DNA of 64,000 bases from Neobacillus muris (GTDB lineage Bacteria; Bacillota; Bacilli; Bacillales; Cytobacillaceae): assembly GCF_943193175.1 (NCBI RefSeq), contig NZ_CALPDF010000005.1:124001-188000 (forward strand). The letters run 5' to 3'. The translations under genes were made by a program, and so were the position numbers. This document shows, in pieces, positions 49,502-58,530 of this stretch (position 1 is the stretch's first letter; each line of letters begins with the position of its first letter). Under the pieces are notes generated by a model. It worked only from the letters and a program-made list of their open reading frames with translations, did not search any database and was not told the origin of the DNA.

Positions 49502-51835
49502 TTAAGAGATCGTTGCCATTGTTTTAAAAATAATTTGTTCTGCCTCAGCTGCCGGCAGCGGCTTGCTGAATAAATACCCCTGGCCAACAAAGCACTGATT
49601 GTTCCGCAAAAACGAAACATGCTCAGTGGTTTCTACGCCTTCGGCAATCACCATAAAATTCATATTTCGTCCCATGTCGATGATGGTTTTTACAATCGGA
49701 CCGCCGTCATGTGCAGTAAGCTCATCAATAAACGCCTTATCAATTTTCAGGCAGTTCACCGGGAGATCTTTTAAATAACTTAAAGAGGAATAGCCGGTGC
49801 CAAAATCATCAATTGCAATTTGAATGCCCATTTCTCTTAACTCATCCAGGATTTTTCTCGTTTTATTCATGTTTTGCAAGATGGTCTCAGTAATTTCAAT
49901 CTTCAAGCATTTCGGGTCCAGTTTTGTCTCTGCCAATATATTTCTTACTTCTTGAACATAGTTAGGATTCTGAAACTGCCGAATCGACGCATTGACTGAC
50001 ATCGATACGTCTTTTAACCCCATCTGCTGCCAGGCTTTTAATTGATCGCAGGCGGTTTTCAAAACCCACTTCCCAATCGGCTCAATGAGCCCAGTTTCTT
50101 CGGCTACAGGAATAAATTCCACCGGTGATATCATGCCCAATTCTGGATCGTTCCATCTAATCAATGCCTCAAAGCCGATGATTTTCTCAGTCCGCAAATC
50201 TACTTGGGGTTGATAATACAGGATAAAACGGCCCTCCTCCACCCCGCGGCGCAGCCTGGATTCCATCTGAATTTTCTTTGAGATTTGTTCATTTAAATGA
50301 TGATTGAAAAACTTATATTTGTTTTTGCCCTCTTCTTTAGCCAAATACATGGCAGCATCCGCACTTTTTAGCAGGTCATTGGCCGTTCTGCCGCCATCCG
50401 GATAGATGGTAATGCCAATACTTGGGGTCATGTACAGTTCATTATCATTAATCGTCATCGGTAAATTAAATTGATGAAGAATTTGATTCGCTGCCTGCTC
50501 TATGCGGCTAATCTCTGACTCCCTCAAAATAATCGCAAATTCATCACCGCCAATTCTGGCTACAACTGCCTGGTCACCTGCGGCTGCCTTTAACCGGTTG
50601 GATACCTGCTGCAGCATCAAATCGCCGCTGTCATGTCCCAAGCTATCGTTGACATTTTTAAAGCGATCCATGTCGATATACATCAGGGAAAACCTATTTC
50701 CGGTTTCTTTTGCGTGTTTCAGCTCCCGATCCATACTTATCTGGAACAGGTTTCGATTGGGCAATCCCGTTAATGGATCATAATGGGCCAATTGTTCAAT
50801 CTTAGCTAGAAGCCTTGCCATCTCATTTGCTTTTTTAGCTGCCAAAGGCTTCTCTAAATGAACGTTTCCATCTGCATAGGCCAGCATCCGCAGCTTTTGA
50901 AAAATCGATTTATTTTCAAACGTGGTTAGAATTTGCTGTAATAAAAGCAAAATGACAATCAAATGCAGCCCTTTTTCTAACACATTGGTCTCGTGATTAT
51001 GGAAGGTAATCAGTAAGAGCGTTCCAGCACTAAGAATCGTCAAGTAGTAGGTTTTATATTCTAATTTCTCATCCTTGTTGGGATTCCACGGGTACTCCTC
51101 TGCCAAAACAGCCGCTAACCCCATCAGTAAAGCGGAAGCCGGCCTTAAAAGAATTAGCCAGTTTCCCGCATACTGCACATGATTGATGTAGAAAAAGTCC
51201 TCAACAACTTGAATGAAAAAGCCAGCCGCAATCAAGTATAAACTCATTTTCTTCTGCTGTGGCTTTAGCATAAAAATAAGGCAGACGCTTGAAAACAGCA
51301 AGCTAATATTTACCACATGATTAATGGAGGAAATATAAAAACCGGTATGCGTTACTTCTTGATTTCCTTGCAGAATAGGATTCACAACAAAATGCCAGCT
51401 CACACTGTAAACTGTAATGATGACAATTATGATGTTGATGAGAAAGCGAATCATCGGCAGCGTGCTTTTGATTGCTTTTATTTCAAACATAAAGCCGGCA
51501 AAGAAACAGAGATAGCCAGAAATCCGAAACAAATCCTCCCATAACATACGGGGCATGTTTCCAGCCAAAAATATCTGATAAACAGAGGCCAGCTTGGCTA
51601 TTAATAAAAAGCCAATCCCCAAAGCAAAAAATAGCCAAAAAAACTTTTGTTTCCCGTTTATATTTTTATAAGCATGGAGCATCCACACAAAAGCCGTGAG
51701 ATAAGCAGCAACCGAAAGGACATTTATTCCGATATCAGCAAACCCCCGATTATTATGCTGAGCCAGCAGCCAGCCAATAAGGACAGTTATCAATACGATG
51801 CTAAATAGACTTCTTCGTACTATATGTGATTTCAT
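49502..51835 (-). CDS. Membrane GGDEF-EAL protein (c-di-GMP synthesis/hydrolysis)
   Basis: 777 residues. Eight or nine membrane segments (about 8-300), GGDEF domain ('HYDPLTGLPNRNLFQ', 'YIDMDRFKNVNDSLGHDSGDLML', intact 'RIGGDEFAIIL'), then EAL ('GFEALIRWNDPELG', 'SVNASIRQF', 'EITETILQN', 'AIDDFGTGYSSLSYLKDLPVNCLKIDKAFIDEL', 'VIAEGVETTEH', 'GQGYLFSKPL'). All main EAL metal and catalytic residues are present, and the GGDEF lacks an RxxD inhibitory site. It may therefore switch between cyclase and phosphodiesterase. It starts at ATG 51835, about 10 bases after GAGGAG. It is the second c-di-GMP enzyme in the window. Confidence 0.93.
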   Translation of the reverse strand: MKSHIVRRSLFSIVLITVLIGWLLAQHNNRGFADIGINVLSVAAYLTAFVWMLHAYKNINGKQKFFWLFFALGIGFLLIAKLASVYQIFLAGNMPRMLWEDLFRISGYLCFFAGFMFEIKAIKSTLPMIRFLINIIIVIITVYSVSWHFVVNPILQGNQEVTHTGFYISSINHVVNISLLFSSVCLIFMLKPQQKKMSLYLIAAGFFIQVVEDFFYINHVQYAGNWLILLRPASALLMGLAAVLAEEYPWNPNKDEKLEYKTYYLTILSAGTLLLITFHNHETNVLEKGLHLIVILLLLQQILTTFENKSIFQKLRMLAYADGNVHLEKPLAAKKANEMARLLAKIEQLAHYDPLTGLPNRNLFQISMDRELKHAKETGNRFSLMYIDMDRFKNVNDSLGHDSGDLMLQQVSNRLKAAAGDQAVVARIGGDEFAIILRESEISRIEQAANQILHQFNLPMTINDNELYMTPSIGITIYPDGGRTANDLLKSADAAMYLAKEEGKNKYKFFNHHLNEQISKKIQMESRLRRGVEEGRFILYYQPQVDLRTEKIIGFEALIRWNDPELGMISPVEFIPVAEETGLIEPIGKWVLKTACDQLKAWQQMGLKDVSMSVNASIRQFQNPNYVQEVRNILAETKLDPKCLKIEITETILQNMNKTRKILDELREMGIQIAIDDFGTGYSSLSYLKDLPVNCLKIDKAFIDELTAHDGGPIVKTIIDMGRNMNFMVIAEGVETTEHVSFLRNNQCFVGQGYLFSKPLPAAEAEQIIFKTMATIS

Positions 51836-51860
51836 GAGTAAGAACTCCTCTAAAAAGTGA

Positions 51861-51878
51861 ATAGCACCTTAGTGCTAT
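51861..51878 (-). other. Hairpin in the 5' leader of the GGDEF-EAL gene
   Basis: ATAGCAC (51861-51867) and GTGCTAT (51872-51878) form a perfect 7-bp stem with a 4-nt loop, followed by CACTTTTTAGAGGAG on the minus strand, i.e. next to the ribosome site. It could be a weak attenuator or a translation-control hairpin. Confidence 0.4.
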
Positions 51879-51987
51879 CATCCTATCCCATTCTACTTAC
51901 CGAATCTTAATTTTATATTAATTCTCTATGAATTTCTCGTGAATGAAATATTTGGAATTGTTATGGTAAAAAACAATATTTATTTTG

Positions 51988-52027
51988 AAAAAAAATCAAC
52001 CCCCACACGAAGGTAAGGGTTGATTTT
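51988..52027 (-). terminator. Terminator of the ferredoxin-NADP reductase-like gene
   Basis: AAATCAACCC and GGGTTGATTT form a 10-bp stem with a ~16-nt loop, followed by an eight-T run on the minus strand. Confidence 0.88.
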
Positions 52028-52034
52028 GCTGCGA

Positions 52035-53084
52035 TTATTTGACCATTTGTTTCACTAGTTCTTTATTGCGCGCTTTAAACAGTTCATGATGAGAAGATAC
52101 CATAGCGAATTTATTGGCGTCAGGCTGAATATATTGTTTCGCTTTATTCACTGCGTTTGCGGCATCCTGGAAAGCACCAGCAATTAAATTGACTTTGCCG
52201 TCATAGGTGAGAATGTCTCCGGCAGCGTACAGGCCATCTACTGAAGATTCGCAGACAGCATTGCCCGCAATATAGTATTGATCCGCTAACGCAATATTCA
52301 ACTCACTATTTTGAAGTAAAGCCGCATCCTGTTCATAGCCATGATTAATAATCACTTCATCAATCGGCAAATAAGAAACCTCTCCTGTTTCATGATTGGT
52401 CAGTTCCACGCTTTCAATTACTTCTTGATCCTTGCTTGCCATAAGCTTAGTAATCGATGTATGGAGTAAGCACTCAGCCGAGCTGTTCTTTAACTGCGTA
52501 CACTGTGCTTCATGGCCTTTTAGCGCATCTTTTCGGTAGGCAACATATACCTTTTTGGCAATCGACTCTAATTCATTGGCCCAATCGACCGCTGAATTTC
52601 CCCCGCCAGAAATAATCACGGTTTTATCTTTAAAATCTTTTAAAGCCTTCACTGTGTAATGTAAATTGGCTACTTCAAATTTTTCAGCGCCTTCAATGTC
52701 AGGCTTTTGCGGCTTCAAGATTCCACTGCCAATGGCAACAATAACGGTTTTGGAGTAATGCCTTTGACCTGAGGCCGCTTGTAAAATAAAGATTCCTTCC
52801 TCATTTCGAGTAATCGATTCTACCTTTTCATTTAACACGACCGTTGGATCAAACGTTAATCCTTGTTCAACCAGTTGTTCAATTAATTTTGCCCCAGGAA
52901 TGGGAGTCAGCCCGCCTACATCCCAAATCATTTTCTCTGGATAGACATGCAGTTTCCCGCCCAGCTGCGGCTGGAACTCAATGATTTTCGTTTTCATTTC
53001 TCTAAGTCCGCTATAAAAAGCGGAATAAAGTCCTGCCGGCCCGCCGCCAATCACCGTTACATCAAATAATTCCTGTTGCTCCAT
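52035..53084 (-). CDS. Ferredoxin-NADP(+) reductase, thioredoxin-reductase type (YumC/YcgT-like)
   Basis: 349 residues from ATG 53084, eight bases after GGGGAG; an upstream ATG (53117) lacks a site. FAD motif 'VTVIGGGPAGLYSAFYSGLREM', 'IIEFQPQLGGKLHVYPEKMIWDVGG', NADPH motif 'VIISGGGNSAVDWANEL', and C-terminal 'GLYAAGDILTYDGKVNLIAGAFQDAANAVN'. The CxxC of thioredoxin reductase is absent, as in YumC/YcgT. It reduces ferredoxin/flavodoxin or a ferrisiderophore. A Fur box in its upstream region and the divergent siderophore importer support a role in iron release. By this context it is nearer YcgT than YumC. Confidence 0.9.
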   Translation of the reverse strand: MEQQELFDVTVIGGGPAGLYSAFYSGLREMKTKIIEFQPQLGGKLHVYPEKMIWDVGGLTPIPGAKLIEQLVEQGLTFDPTVVLNEKVESITRNEEGIFILQAASGQRHYSKTVIVAIGSGILKPQKPDIEGAEKFEVANLHYTVKALKDFKDKTVIISGGGNSAVDWANELESIAKKVYVAYRKDALKGHEAQCTQLKNSSAECLLHTSITKLMASKDQEVIESVELTNHETGEVSYLPIDEVIINHGYEQDAALLQNSELNIALADQYYIAGNAVCESSVDGLYAAGDILTYDGKVNLIAGAFQDAANAVNKAKQYIQPDANKFAMVSSHHELFKARNKELVKQMVK

Positions 53085-53261
53085 TTCGAACACTCCCCAG
53101 CCTGCTATAGGATTCATTATATTTTGGATTTGTTTTTACGATTACGTACACATACCTGTTGCAATGGCATGTTCCATTTTCCCGTTCACTCATCTATATT
53201 TTTAGAAAGCGATCAACTATCCATTTGATTCAACATTTGCTTTTTCTTTTATTCTATTTTA

Positions 53262-53280
53262 ATTGATAACGATTATCAAT
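53262..53280. promoter_or_regulatory. Fur box 1 (toward the reductase gene)
   Basis: ATTGATAACGATTATCAAT contains TGATAACGATTATCA, matching the 7-1-7 Fur consensus TGATAATnATTATCA at all but one position. It lies ~180 bp upstream of the reductase start in the divergent region. Confidence 0.85.
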
Positions 53281-53451
53281 ATCAAATATTTTTTTCATTT
53301 TTTTGCCCCTGTCACAAAAAATTCAAATTTTTTTCTGATTTATGAATGACCAGCCCTTGAATAGCCGACAAAAAAAGAACTGATTTTTATGACAGAACAA
53401 TCTAAAAATTATTATTGACAACCAATGGTCAGCCCTTTATAGTTGTTTATG

Positions 53452-53470
53452 AGAATGATAATCATTATCA
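53452..53470. promoter_or_regulatory. Fur box 2 (toward the siderophore importer)
   Basis: GAGAATGATAATCATTATC matches the 19-bp Fur box GATAATGATAATCATTATC at 18 of 19 positions. It lies 40 bp upstream of the ATPase gene's start codon. Confidence 0.92.
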
Positions 53471-53510
53471 ATTAAATGCGATTACCTGCTCTTATCCAAG
53501 GAGGTTAATT

Positions 53511-54356
53511 ATGGTTCGCTTGTATACAGAGGATCTAAATATTGGCTATGGAGAACGGCTCATTGTTAAAAATCTCAGTGTGACGATACCCGATCGAAAA
53601 ATAACGACCATCATTGGCCCAAATGGCTGCGGAAAATCCACCTTGTTAAAAGCAATTACACGGATTATTTCACAGCAGTCTGGAACCGTTGTATTAGATG
53701 GAAAAGACATCTCAAAGGAAAACACCAAAATTCTTGCTAGAAAAATGGCCATTTTGCCGCAAACACCCGAAAGCGCCCGCGGATTGACTGTAGGGGAACT
53801 TGTTTCCTATGGCCGTTTTCCATATCAAAAAGGATTTGGCAGCCTGACCAAAAAGGATTATGACGTTATTGATTGGGCACTTGAAGTCACAGGAACAATG
53901 GATTTTAAATTTCGTCCAGTTGATGCCTTATCAGGAGGCCAGCGCCAGCGTGTCTGGATTGCCATGGCCTTGGCTCAAGAAACAGACATTATCTTCCTTG
54001 ATGAACCAACCACTTATTTAGATATGGCACATCAGTTAGAGGTATTAGAATTGCTTCAAAAGCTGAACATCGAACAGGAACGGACGATTGTAATGGTCCT
54101 TCATGATTTAAATCAGTCCGCCCGTTTTGCCGACTATTTGATTGCCTTGAAAGACGGGCGAATCGTCAAAGCGGGCGATTGTGAGGAAGTCATGACTCAT
54201 GATGTGCTAAAAGAAGTTTTCCAGATTGATGCGCAAATCGGCAGAGATCCCCGCACGAATAAACCAATGTGCCTGACTTATAATCTACTAAAAGGAGAAA
54301 TTCAAAATGAAAAAGCTGCTATTCCCATTCATCGTGCTGTTAGTGCTGCTTATTAG
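53511..54356 (+). CDS. Iron-siderophore ABC transporter ATPase (FecE/FhuC type)
   Basis: 281 residues from ATG 53511, six bases after AAGGAGG; the frame is open further upstream through the Fur box, which argues against earlier starts. Walker A 'TTIIGPNGCGKSTLLKAI', Q-loop 'ILPQTPESARGLTVGELVSYGRFPYQ', signature 'LSGGQRQRVWIAMALAQ', Walker B 'IIFLDEPTTYLDMAHQLEVLELL', switch His in 'VLHDLNQSARFAD'. It powers uptake through the FecCD-type permeases downstream. It overlaps the binding-protein gene by 50 bp, an unusually long overlap. Confidence 0.93.
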   Translation: MVRLYTEDLNIGYGERLIVKNLSVTIPDRKITTIIGPNGCGKSTLLKAITRIISQQSGTVVLDGKDISKENTKILARKMAILPQTPESARGLTVGELVSYGRFPYQKGFGSLTKKDYDVIDWALEVTGTMDFKFRPVDALSGGQRQRVWIAMALAQETDIIFLDEPTTYLDMAHQLEVLELLQKLNIEQERTIVMVLHDLNQSARFADYLIALKDGRIVKAGDCEEVMTHDVLKEVFQIDAQIGRDPRTNKPMCLTYNLLKGEIQNEKAAIPIHRAVSAAY

Positions 54357-55230
54357 TGCCTGCAGCAACAGTTCATCTGATAAGAAAGAAACTGGCTCTA
54401 AGGACTCAGAGGAATCAAAAACCGTTACCTACCAATCAGAAACCGGCCCTGTTGAAGTGCCGGCCCATCCCAAGCGCGTCGTATTGCTTTCAGGTTTCAC
54501 AGGAAATGTACTCTCATTAGGTGTAAATGTGGTCGGTGTCGATATTTGGTCTAAAAATAATCCCACCTTTAAGGATGAACTAAAAGATACAGCTGAAGTA
54601 TCCGATGAAAACCTAGAAAAAATTATTGAACTGAATCCTGATTTAATTATTGGTTTATCCAATATTAAAAACTTGGATAAATTAAAGGAGATTGCTCCTA
54701 CGGTAACCTACACTTGGGGCAAATTGGATTATTTATCCCAGCATGTTGAAATTGGCAAACTATTGAACAAAGAGAAAGAAGCTCAAGCATGGGTGGATGA
54801 TTTCAAAAAACGTGCCGAAGAAGCAGGAGAAGAGATTCGAGCCAAAATTGGCGAAAATGCTACGGTATCGGTCATAGAGGCGTATAACAAAGATCTTTAC
54901 GTATTCGGTGACAACTGGGCCCGCGGTACAGAAATTTTATATCAAGCTATGAAACTGAAAATGCCTGAAAAGGTAAAAGAAATGGCATTAAAAGACGGCT
55001 ATTATGCGCTCTCAGCAGAAGTCCTTCCAGAGTATGCCGGGGATTATATCATTATAAGCAAATATGCGGATGCCGATACTTCTTTCCAGGAAACAGAAGT
55101 ATACAAGAATATTCCAGCGGTCAAAAACAATCACGTATTTGAAATGGAAGGCAACGGTGCCTCCTTCAGCGATCCAGTTACACTGGAAAAGCAATTGAAA
55201 TTCTTCAAAAAATCATTTTTAGGTCAATAA
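54307..55230 (+). CDS. Iron-siderophore binding lipoprotein (FecB/FhuD type)
   Basis: 307 residues. A lipoprotein signal 'MKKLLFPFIVLLVLLISACSNSSS' has lipobox ISAC. It is a type III binding fold: 'VEVPAHPKRVVLLSGFTGNVLSLGVNVVGVDIW', 'KIIELNPDLIIGLSNIKNLDKLKEIAPTVTYTWG', connected by a long helix, then 'DNWARGTEILYQAMKL' and 'YAGDYIIISKY'. It is anchored outside the membrane and gives Fe(III)-siderophore to the permease pair. It starts at ATG 54307 after AAAAGGAG. B. subtilis relatives are YfiY, YfmC and FhuD-like proteins; which siderophore cannot be told. Confidence 0.92.
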   Translation: MKKLLFPFIVLLVLLISACSNSSSDKKETGSKDSEESKTVTYQSETGPVEVPAHPKRVVLLSGFTGNVLSLGVNVVGVDIWSKNNPTFKDELKDTAEVSDENLEKIIELNPDLIIGLSNIKNLDKLKEIAPTVTYTWGKLDYLSQHVEIGKLLNKEKEAQAWVDDFKKRAEEAGEEIRAKIGENATVSVIEAYNKDLYVFGDNWARGTEILYQAMKLKMPEKVKEMALKDGYYALSAEVLPEYAGDYIIISKYADADTSFQETEVYKNIPAVKNNHVFEMEGNGASFSDPVTLEKQLKFFKKSFLGQ

Positions 55231-55252
55231 AACCCTGAAGAGGCTGTCCATT

Positions 55253-55268
55253 AAGGGGTCAGCCCCTT
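55253..55268 (+). other. Hairpin AAGGGG-TCAG-CCCCTT between binding protein and permease
   Basis: Perfect 6-bp GC-rich stem with a tetraloop in the 68-bp gap, followed by TCCCC without a T-run. It may protect the upstream binding-protein mRNA, or be part of a dispersed repeat. Confidence 0.45.
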
Positions 55269-55298
55269 TCCCCTATCTATGAAAGAGATGAGAGACTG

Positions 55299-56309
55299 AT
55301 GAAAAACGAAACTCAACGTTCCATTCCCTTAATCTATAAAATAGCGGCCAGCCTGCTGGTGTTTGTCGGCATGTTTATCGCTGCCTGCGTGTTTGGCGCA
55401 GCCGAAACAACGGTCAAGGACGTTTGGATGGCTATAACTGCCTCCGTGAAAAATGATACTACTTTGATGCTTCGGGAAATCCGCTTTCCTCGGGAAGCCG
55501 CAGCCATTTTTGTCGGGGCGGCACTGTCCGTTTCAGGTGCGATTATGCAAGGATTAACGAGAAATCCCCTTGCCGATCCAGGTTTTCTTGGGCTAACGGC
55601 CGGGGCTTACGCAGCACTTTCCATTACCCTTGCCTTTGTTCCATCAGCCAATTATTTCGCTGTCACGGTTGCTTGCTTTATCGGGGCGGCCCTTGGAACC
55701 ATGATGGTTTTCGGTATTGGCTCCATGAAAAGGGGCGGCTTTTCACCACTAAAAATTGTTTTGGCTGGAGCAGCGGTTTCCGCCTTCCTTTATGCAGTCG
55801 CCGATGGGGTTAGTCTTTATTTTAAACAATCTAAAAATGTCACAATGTGGACTTCAGGAGGGATGGTTGGAACCTCATGGAGCCAGCTGCAACTCATTGT
55901 TCCGTTCATTCTTATTGGAATCTTCGTTTCTCTGCTGTTTTCCAGGCAGCTGACCATCCTTAGTCTAAGTGAAGATGTGGCAATTGGTTTAGGGCAAAAA
56001 ACAAAGCGAATAAAGACAATCCTATTTATTGTCATCATTATGCTAGCTGGCTCCTCTGTTGCGCTTGTCGGAAATATGGCGTTCATTGGCTTAATGGTTC
56101 CACATGTGGTCCGGAGAATGGTCGGAACGGATTACCGATCGATTATTCCCATGTCCGCTATCATTGGCGCTGCTTTTATGCTCTTTGCCGATACACTAGG
56201 GCGGACCATCAATGCGCCGTATGAAACACCTGTGGCTGCCATTGTAGCTACGGTTGGATTGCCTTTCTTCCTATTCATCGTGCGGAAAGGAGGCAATGCG
56301 TTCTCATGA
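55299..56309 (+). CDS. Iron-siderophore ABC permease (FecCD family), subunit 1
   Basis: 336 residues, ~10 membrane segments. BtuC/FecCD motifs: 'LMLREIRFPREAAAIFVGAALSVSGAIMQGLTRNPLADPGFLGLTAGA', coupling region 'LSEDVAIGLGQKTKRIKTILFIVIIMLAGSSVALVGNMAFIGLMVPHVVRRMVGTDYRSIIP'. It forms a heterodimer channel with the next gene, which it overlaps by 4 bp (ATGA). It starts at ATG 55299 with GAGAG nearby. Confidence 0.94.
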   Translation: MKNETQRSIPLIYKIAASLLVFVGMFIAACVFGAAETTVKDVWMAITASVKNDTTLMLREIRFPREAAAIFVGAALSVSGAIMQGLTRNPLADPGFLGLTAGAYAALSITLAFVPSANYFAVTVACFIGAALGTMMVFGIGSMKRGGFSPLKIVLAGAAVSAFLYAVADGVSLYFKQSKNVTMWTSGGMVGTSWSQLQLIVPFILIGIFVSLLFSRQLTILSLSEDVAIGLGQKTKRIKTILFIVIIMLAGSSVALVGNMAFIGLMVPHVVRRMVGTDYRSIIPMSAIIGAAFMLFADTLGRTINAPYETPVAAIVATVGLPFFLFIVRKGGNAFS

Positions 56310-57313
56310 TTCCGTCTTCTTTGCGAAAAAAACAACGCCTTCTTGTCGGTCTCTTCATCATCCTGATTTTGATTACCGTTGTAATCGGGATGGGGATTGG
56401 GGATGCTCCCCTTTCCTACGGCAGGCTGCTTCCAACCCTATTCGGCCAAGGAACATTTAAAGAAGATTTTATTTTATTTTCGCTTCGCCTGCCGCGCATG
56501 ATCATTACCCTTTTGGCAGGAATGGCATTGGCCTTATCCGGTGCCATTTTACAAGGGATTACCCGCAATGATTTAGCGGAACCCGGAATGATCGGGATTA
56601 ACTCTGGTGCCGGTGTGGCCATTGCGGTATTTTTCTTGTATTTCCCAATCGAAGCCGGTTCATTTGTTTACATGATTCCGCTCGTTGCCTTCGTTGGTGC
56701 CATCCTGACTGCCTGTTTGATCTATGTCTTTTCCTATAATCGAAATACCGGCTTGCAGCCGGTCAGATTAGTATTGGTCGGAATCGGATTCTCCATGGCA
56801 CTTTCGGGAGCCATGATTGTCCTGATCTCCTCTGCTGAACGGGAAAAAGTAGATTTTATAGCCAAATGGATATCAGGAAATATTTGGGGTACTGATTGGC
56901 CATTTATTTGGGCCCTGCTACCATGGCTGATCCTGCTGATCCCCTTCACCTTATACAAGGCGAATCGATTAAATCTGCTAGGATTAAGCGAGCCAGTTGC
57001 TGTCGGGGTCGGCGTATCGATTGAAAAAGAACGGATTATCCTGCTTTTAACAGCCGTTGCCCTGGCAGCTTCCGCAGTATCTGTTACGGGGGGGATTTCG
57101 TTCGTTGGTTTAATCGCTCCTCATATGGCAAAAGCGCTAGTCGGGCCGCGTCATCAGTTATTTATGCCTGTCGCGATTCTCATTGGGGGATGGTTCTTAT
57201 TAATTGCCGACACCATTGGACATAATCTGGTGGAACCGAATGGGATTTCAGCCGGAATCATGGTCGCCTTAATCGGAGCCCCGTATTTTATGTACTTATT
57301 ATTTAAAAAATAA
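56306..57313 (+). CDS. Iron-siderophore ABC permease (FecCD family), subunit 2
   Basis: 335 residues with the same layout: 'LFSLRLPRMIITLLAGMALALSGAILQGITRNDLAEPGMIGINSGAGVAIA' and 'LSEPVAVGVGVSIEKERIILLLTAVALAASAVSVTGGISFVGLIAPHMAKALVGPRHQ'. It has an overlapping start (ATG 56306 in the ATGA with the previous gene) and GGAGG 10 bases upstream. It is the last gene of the operon; no clear terminator follows, but a repeat remnant does. Confidence 0.94.
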   Translation: MIPSSLRKKQRLLVGLFIILILITVVIGMGIGDAPLSYGRLLPTLFGQGTFKEDFILFSLRLPRMIITLLAGMALALSGAILQGITRNDLAEPGMIGINSGAGVAIAVFFLYFPIEAGSFVYMIPLVAFVGAILTACLIYVFSYNRNTGLQPVRLVLVGIGFSMALSGAMIVLISSAEREKVDFIAKWISGNIWGTDWPFIWALLPWLILLIPFTLYKANRLNLLGLSEPVAVGVGVSIEKERIILLLTAVALAASAVSVTGGISFVGLIAPHMAKALVGPRHQLFMPVAILIGGWFLLIADTIGHNLVEPNGISAGIMVALIGAPYFMYLLFKK

Positions 57314-57360
57314 GAAAAGCGCAAGCTCCCTGGTCAGCGCCGGATGAACACGCACTAGAC
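57312..57360. repeat. Remnant of a dispersed intergenic repeat ('AAGAAAAGCGCAAGC')
   Basis: The stretch starting AAGAAAAGCGCAAGC, then CCTGGTCAGCGCCGG and ACGCACTAGACC is the type of intergenic repeat I recall from many Bacillus relatives after gene ends. It starts at the stop codon of the permease gene. Only one copy is visible in this window. Confidence 0.4.
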
Positions 57361-57401
57361 CATTTCAAAACCGAAAAATTTTTTATCCTTTCTTTCATAA
57401 C

Positions 57402-57434
57402 GAAAACATCCCTTGATAGCTGTCAAGGGATGCA
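57402..57434 (-). terminator. Terminator of the two-component system
   Basis: CATCCCTTGA (57407-57416) and TCAAGGGATG (57423-57432) form a perfect 10-bp stem with a 6-nt loop. TTTTCG follows on the minus strand. Confidence 0.85.
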
Positions 57435-57441
57435 TTTTCAC

Positions 57442-58530
57442 TCATACTGCTGTTTCACTTGAATTTAGGGGCAGAGTGACGGTGATTTCCGTACCTTTTC
57501 CCAGTTCACTTTGAACCTGAATCTCCCCCTTATGCAGATCAATGATTTTTTTTACAATGGACAGGCCTAGACCGCTTCCTCCGGTATTGCGATTTCTTGA
57601 TCGATCAGCCTTATAGAACCGTTCAAAGATATGCATGACCGCGTCTTCTTCCATGCCAATTCCTGTGTCAGCTATTTTGACAATCAGCTGGCCCTCTTCT
57701 GTTTGCAATGCCTCCACTGAGATGGTTCCTTCGTTTGGAGTAAATTTAATACTGTTATGAAGTAAATTGATCCATACTTGATCCATCAATTCCTCATCAG
57801 CAGTTATCATCAGGTTATCAAGTGATACATCCATATTTAATTCTTTCTCAGCCCATTGTGGTTCATTGGCAAGAATAATACGGCGAAGCTGACGGTCCAA
57901 TCGATAGGTTTTTCGTTCAAGGGTTAGATGATCGGACTCTAAGGAAGTGAGTTTTAAAAGATTCTCACTCAATTTAGACAGCCGGATGCTTTCCATTTCA
58001 ATAATTTGCAAGTAATGTTTGCGTTCCTCCGGGCTCAATTCATCGTTCTTCAAGGCATGAGCAAACCCTGTGATAGATGTCAGCGGCGACTGGATTTCAT
58101 GGGAAACATTTGAGATAAACTCCTGACGCATTTCCTCCATTTCCCCCAATTTATCCGCCATATGCCGAATGCTCTCAATAATCTTAGAATAAGGATGGTT
58201 TCTATCGCCGCGGATTTGATCCCGATAAAATGAAAGATCAATATTAAAGTTTCCTTCGGCCATCATCTTCATGGCGTGAATCAGCGGAAGCAAGAATTTA
58301 TCTTGTTGTTTCTTGATTATAGGAATTTTTGTAATCAAATACACACAGCAGCCAAACAGGAAAAATCCCAGAATCGAATTGATCAACTGTCTAGCCAATT
58401 CATGAGGATCATATTGAATCGCATCAAAAATATGTGATGTTAACCAATAGGCACAGAACCAGCTGAACAGCAATGACACAGAGACAGCCAAAAAACCAAG
58501 CCCTCGTTTAATGATTTCAGCCAGCTTCAA
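57442..58530 (-). CDS. Sensor histidine kinase
   Basis: 362 residues. Two membrane helices (about 10-32 and 48-68) with a very short outside loop, HAMP-like linker ('MKMMAEGNFNIDLSFYRDQ'), HisKA 'FISNVSHEIQSPLTSITGFAHAL', N box 'QVWINLLHNSIKFTPNEG', G1 'IADTGIGMEEDAVMHIFERFYKADRSRNRNTGGSGLGLSIVKKII'. The small loop makes it an intramembrane-sensing type, often responding to cell-envelope drugs or to a partner ABC transporter. It overlaps the response regulator by 4 bp. The DrrAB-type exporter lies upstream on the same strand. Confidence 0.92.
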   Translation of the reverse strand: MKLAEIIKRGLGFLAVSVSLLFSWFCAYWLTSHIFDAIQYDPHELARQLINSILGFFLFGCCVYLITKIPIIKKQQDKFLLPLIHAMKMMAEGNFNIDLSFYRDQIRGDRNHPYSKIIESIRHMADKLGEMEEMRQEFISNVSHEIQSPLTSITGFAHALKNDELSPEERKHYLQIIEMESIRLSKLSENLLKLTSLESDHLTLERKTYRLDRQLRRIILANEPQWAEKELNMDVSLDNLMITADEELMDQVWINLLHNSIKFTPNEGTISVEALQTEEGQLIVKIADTGIGMEEDAVMHIFERFYKADRSRNRNTGGSGLGLSIVKKIIDLHKGEIQVQSELGKGTEITVTLPLNSSETAV

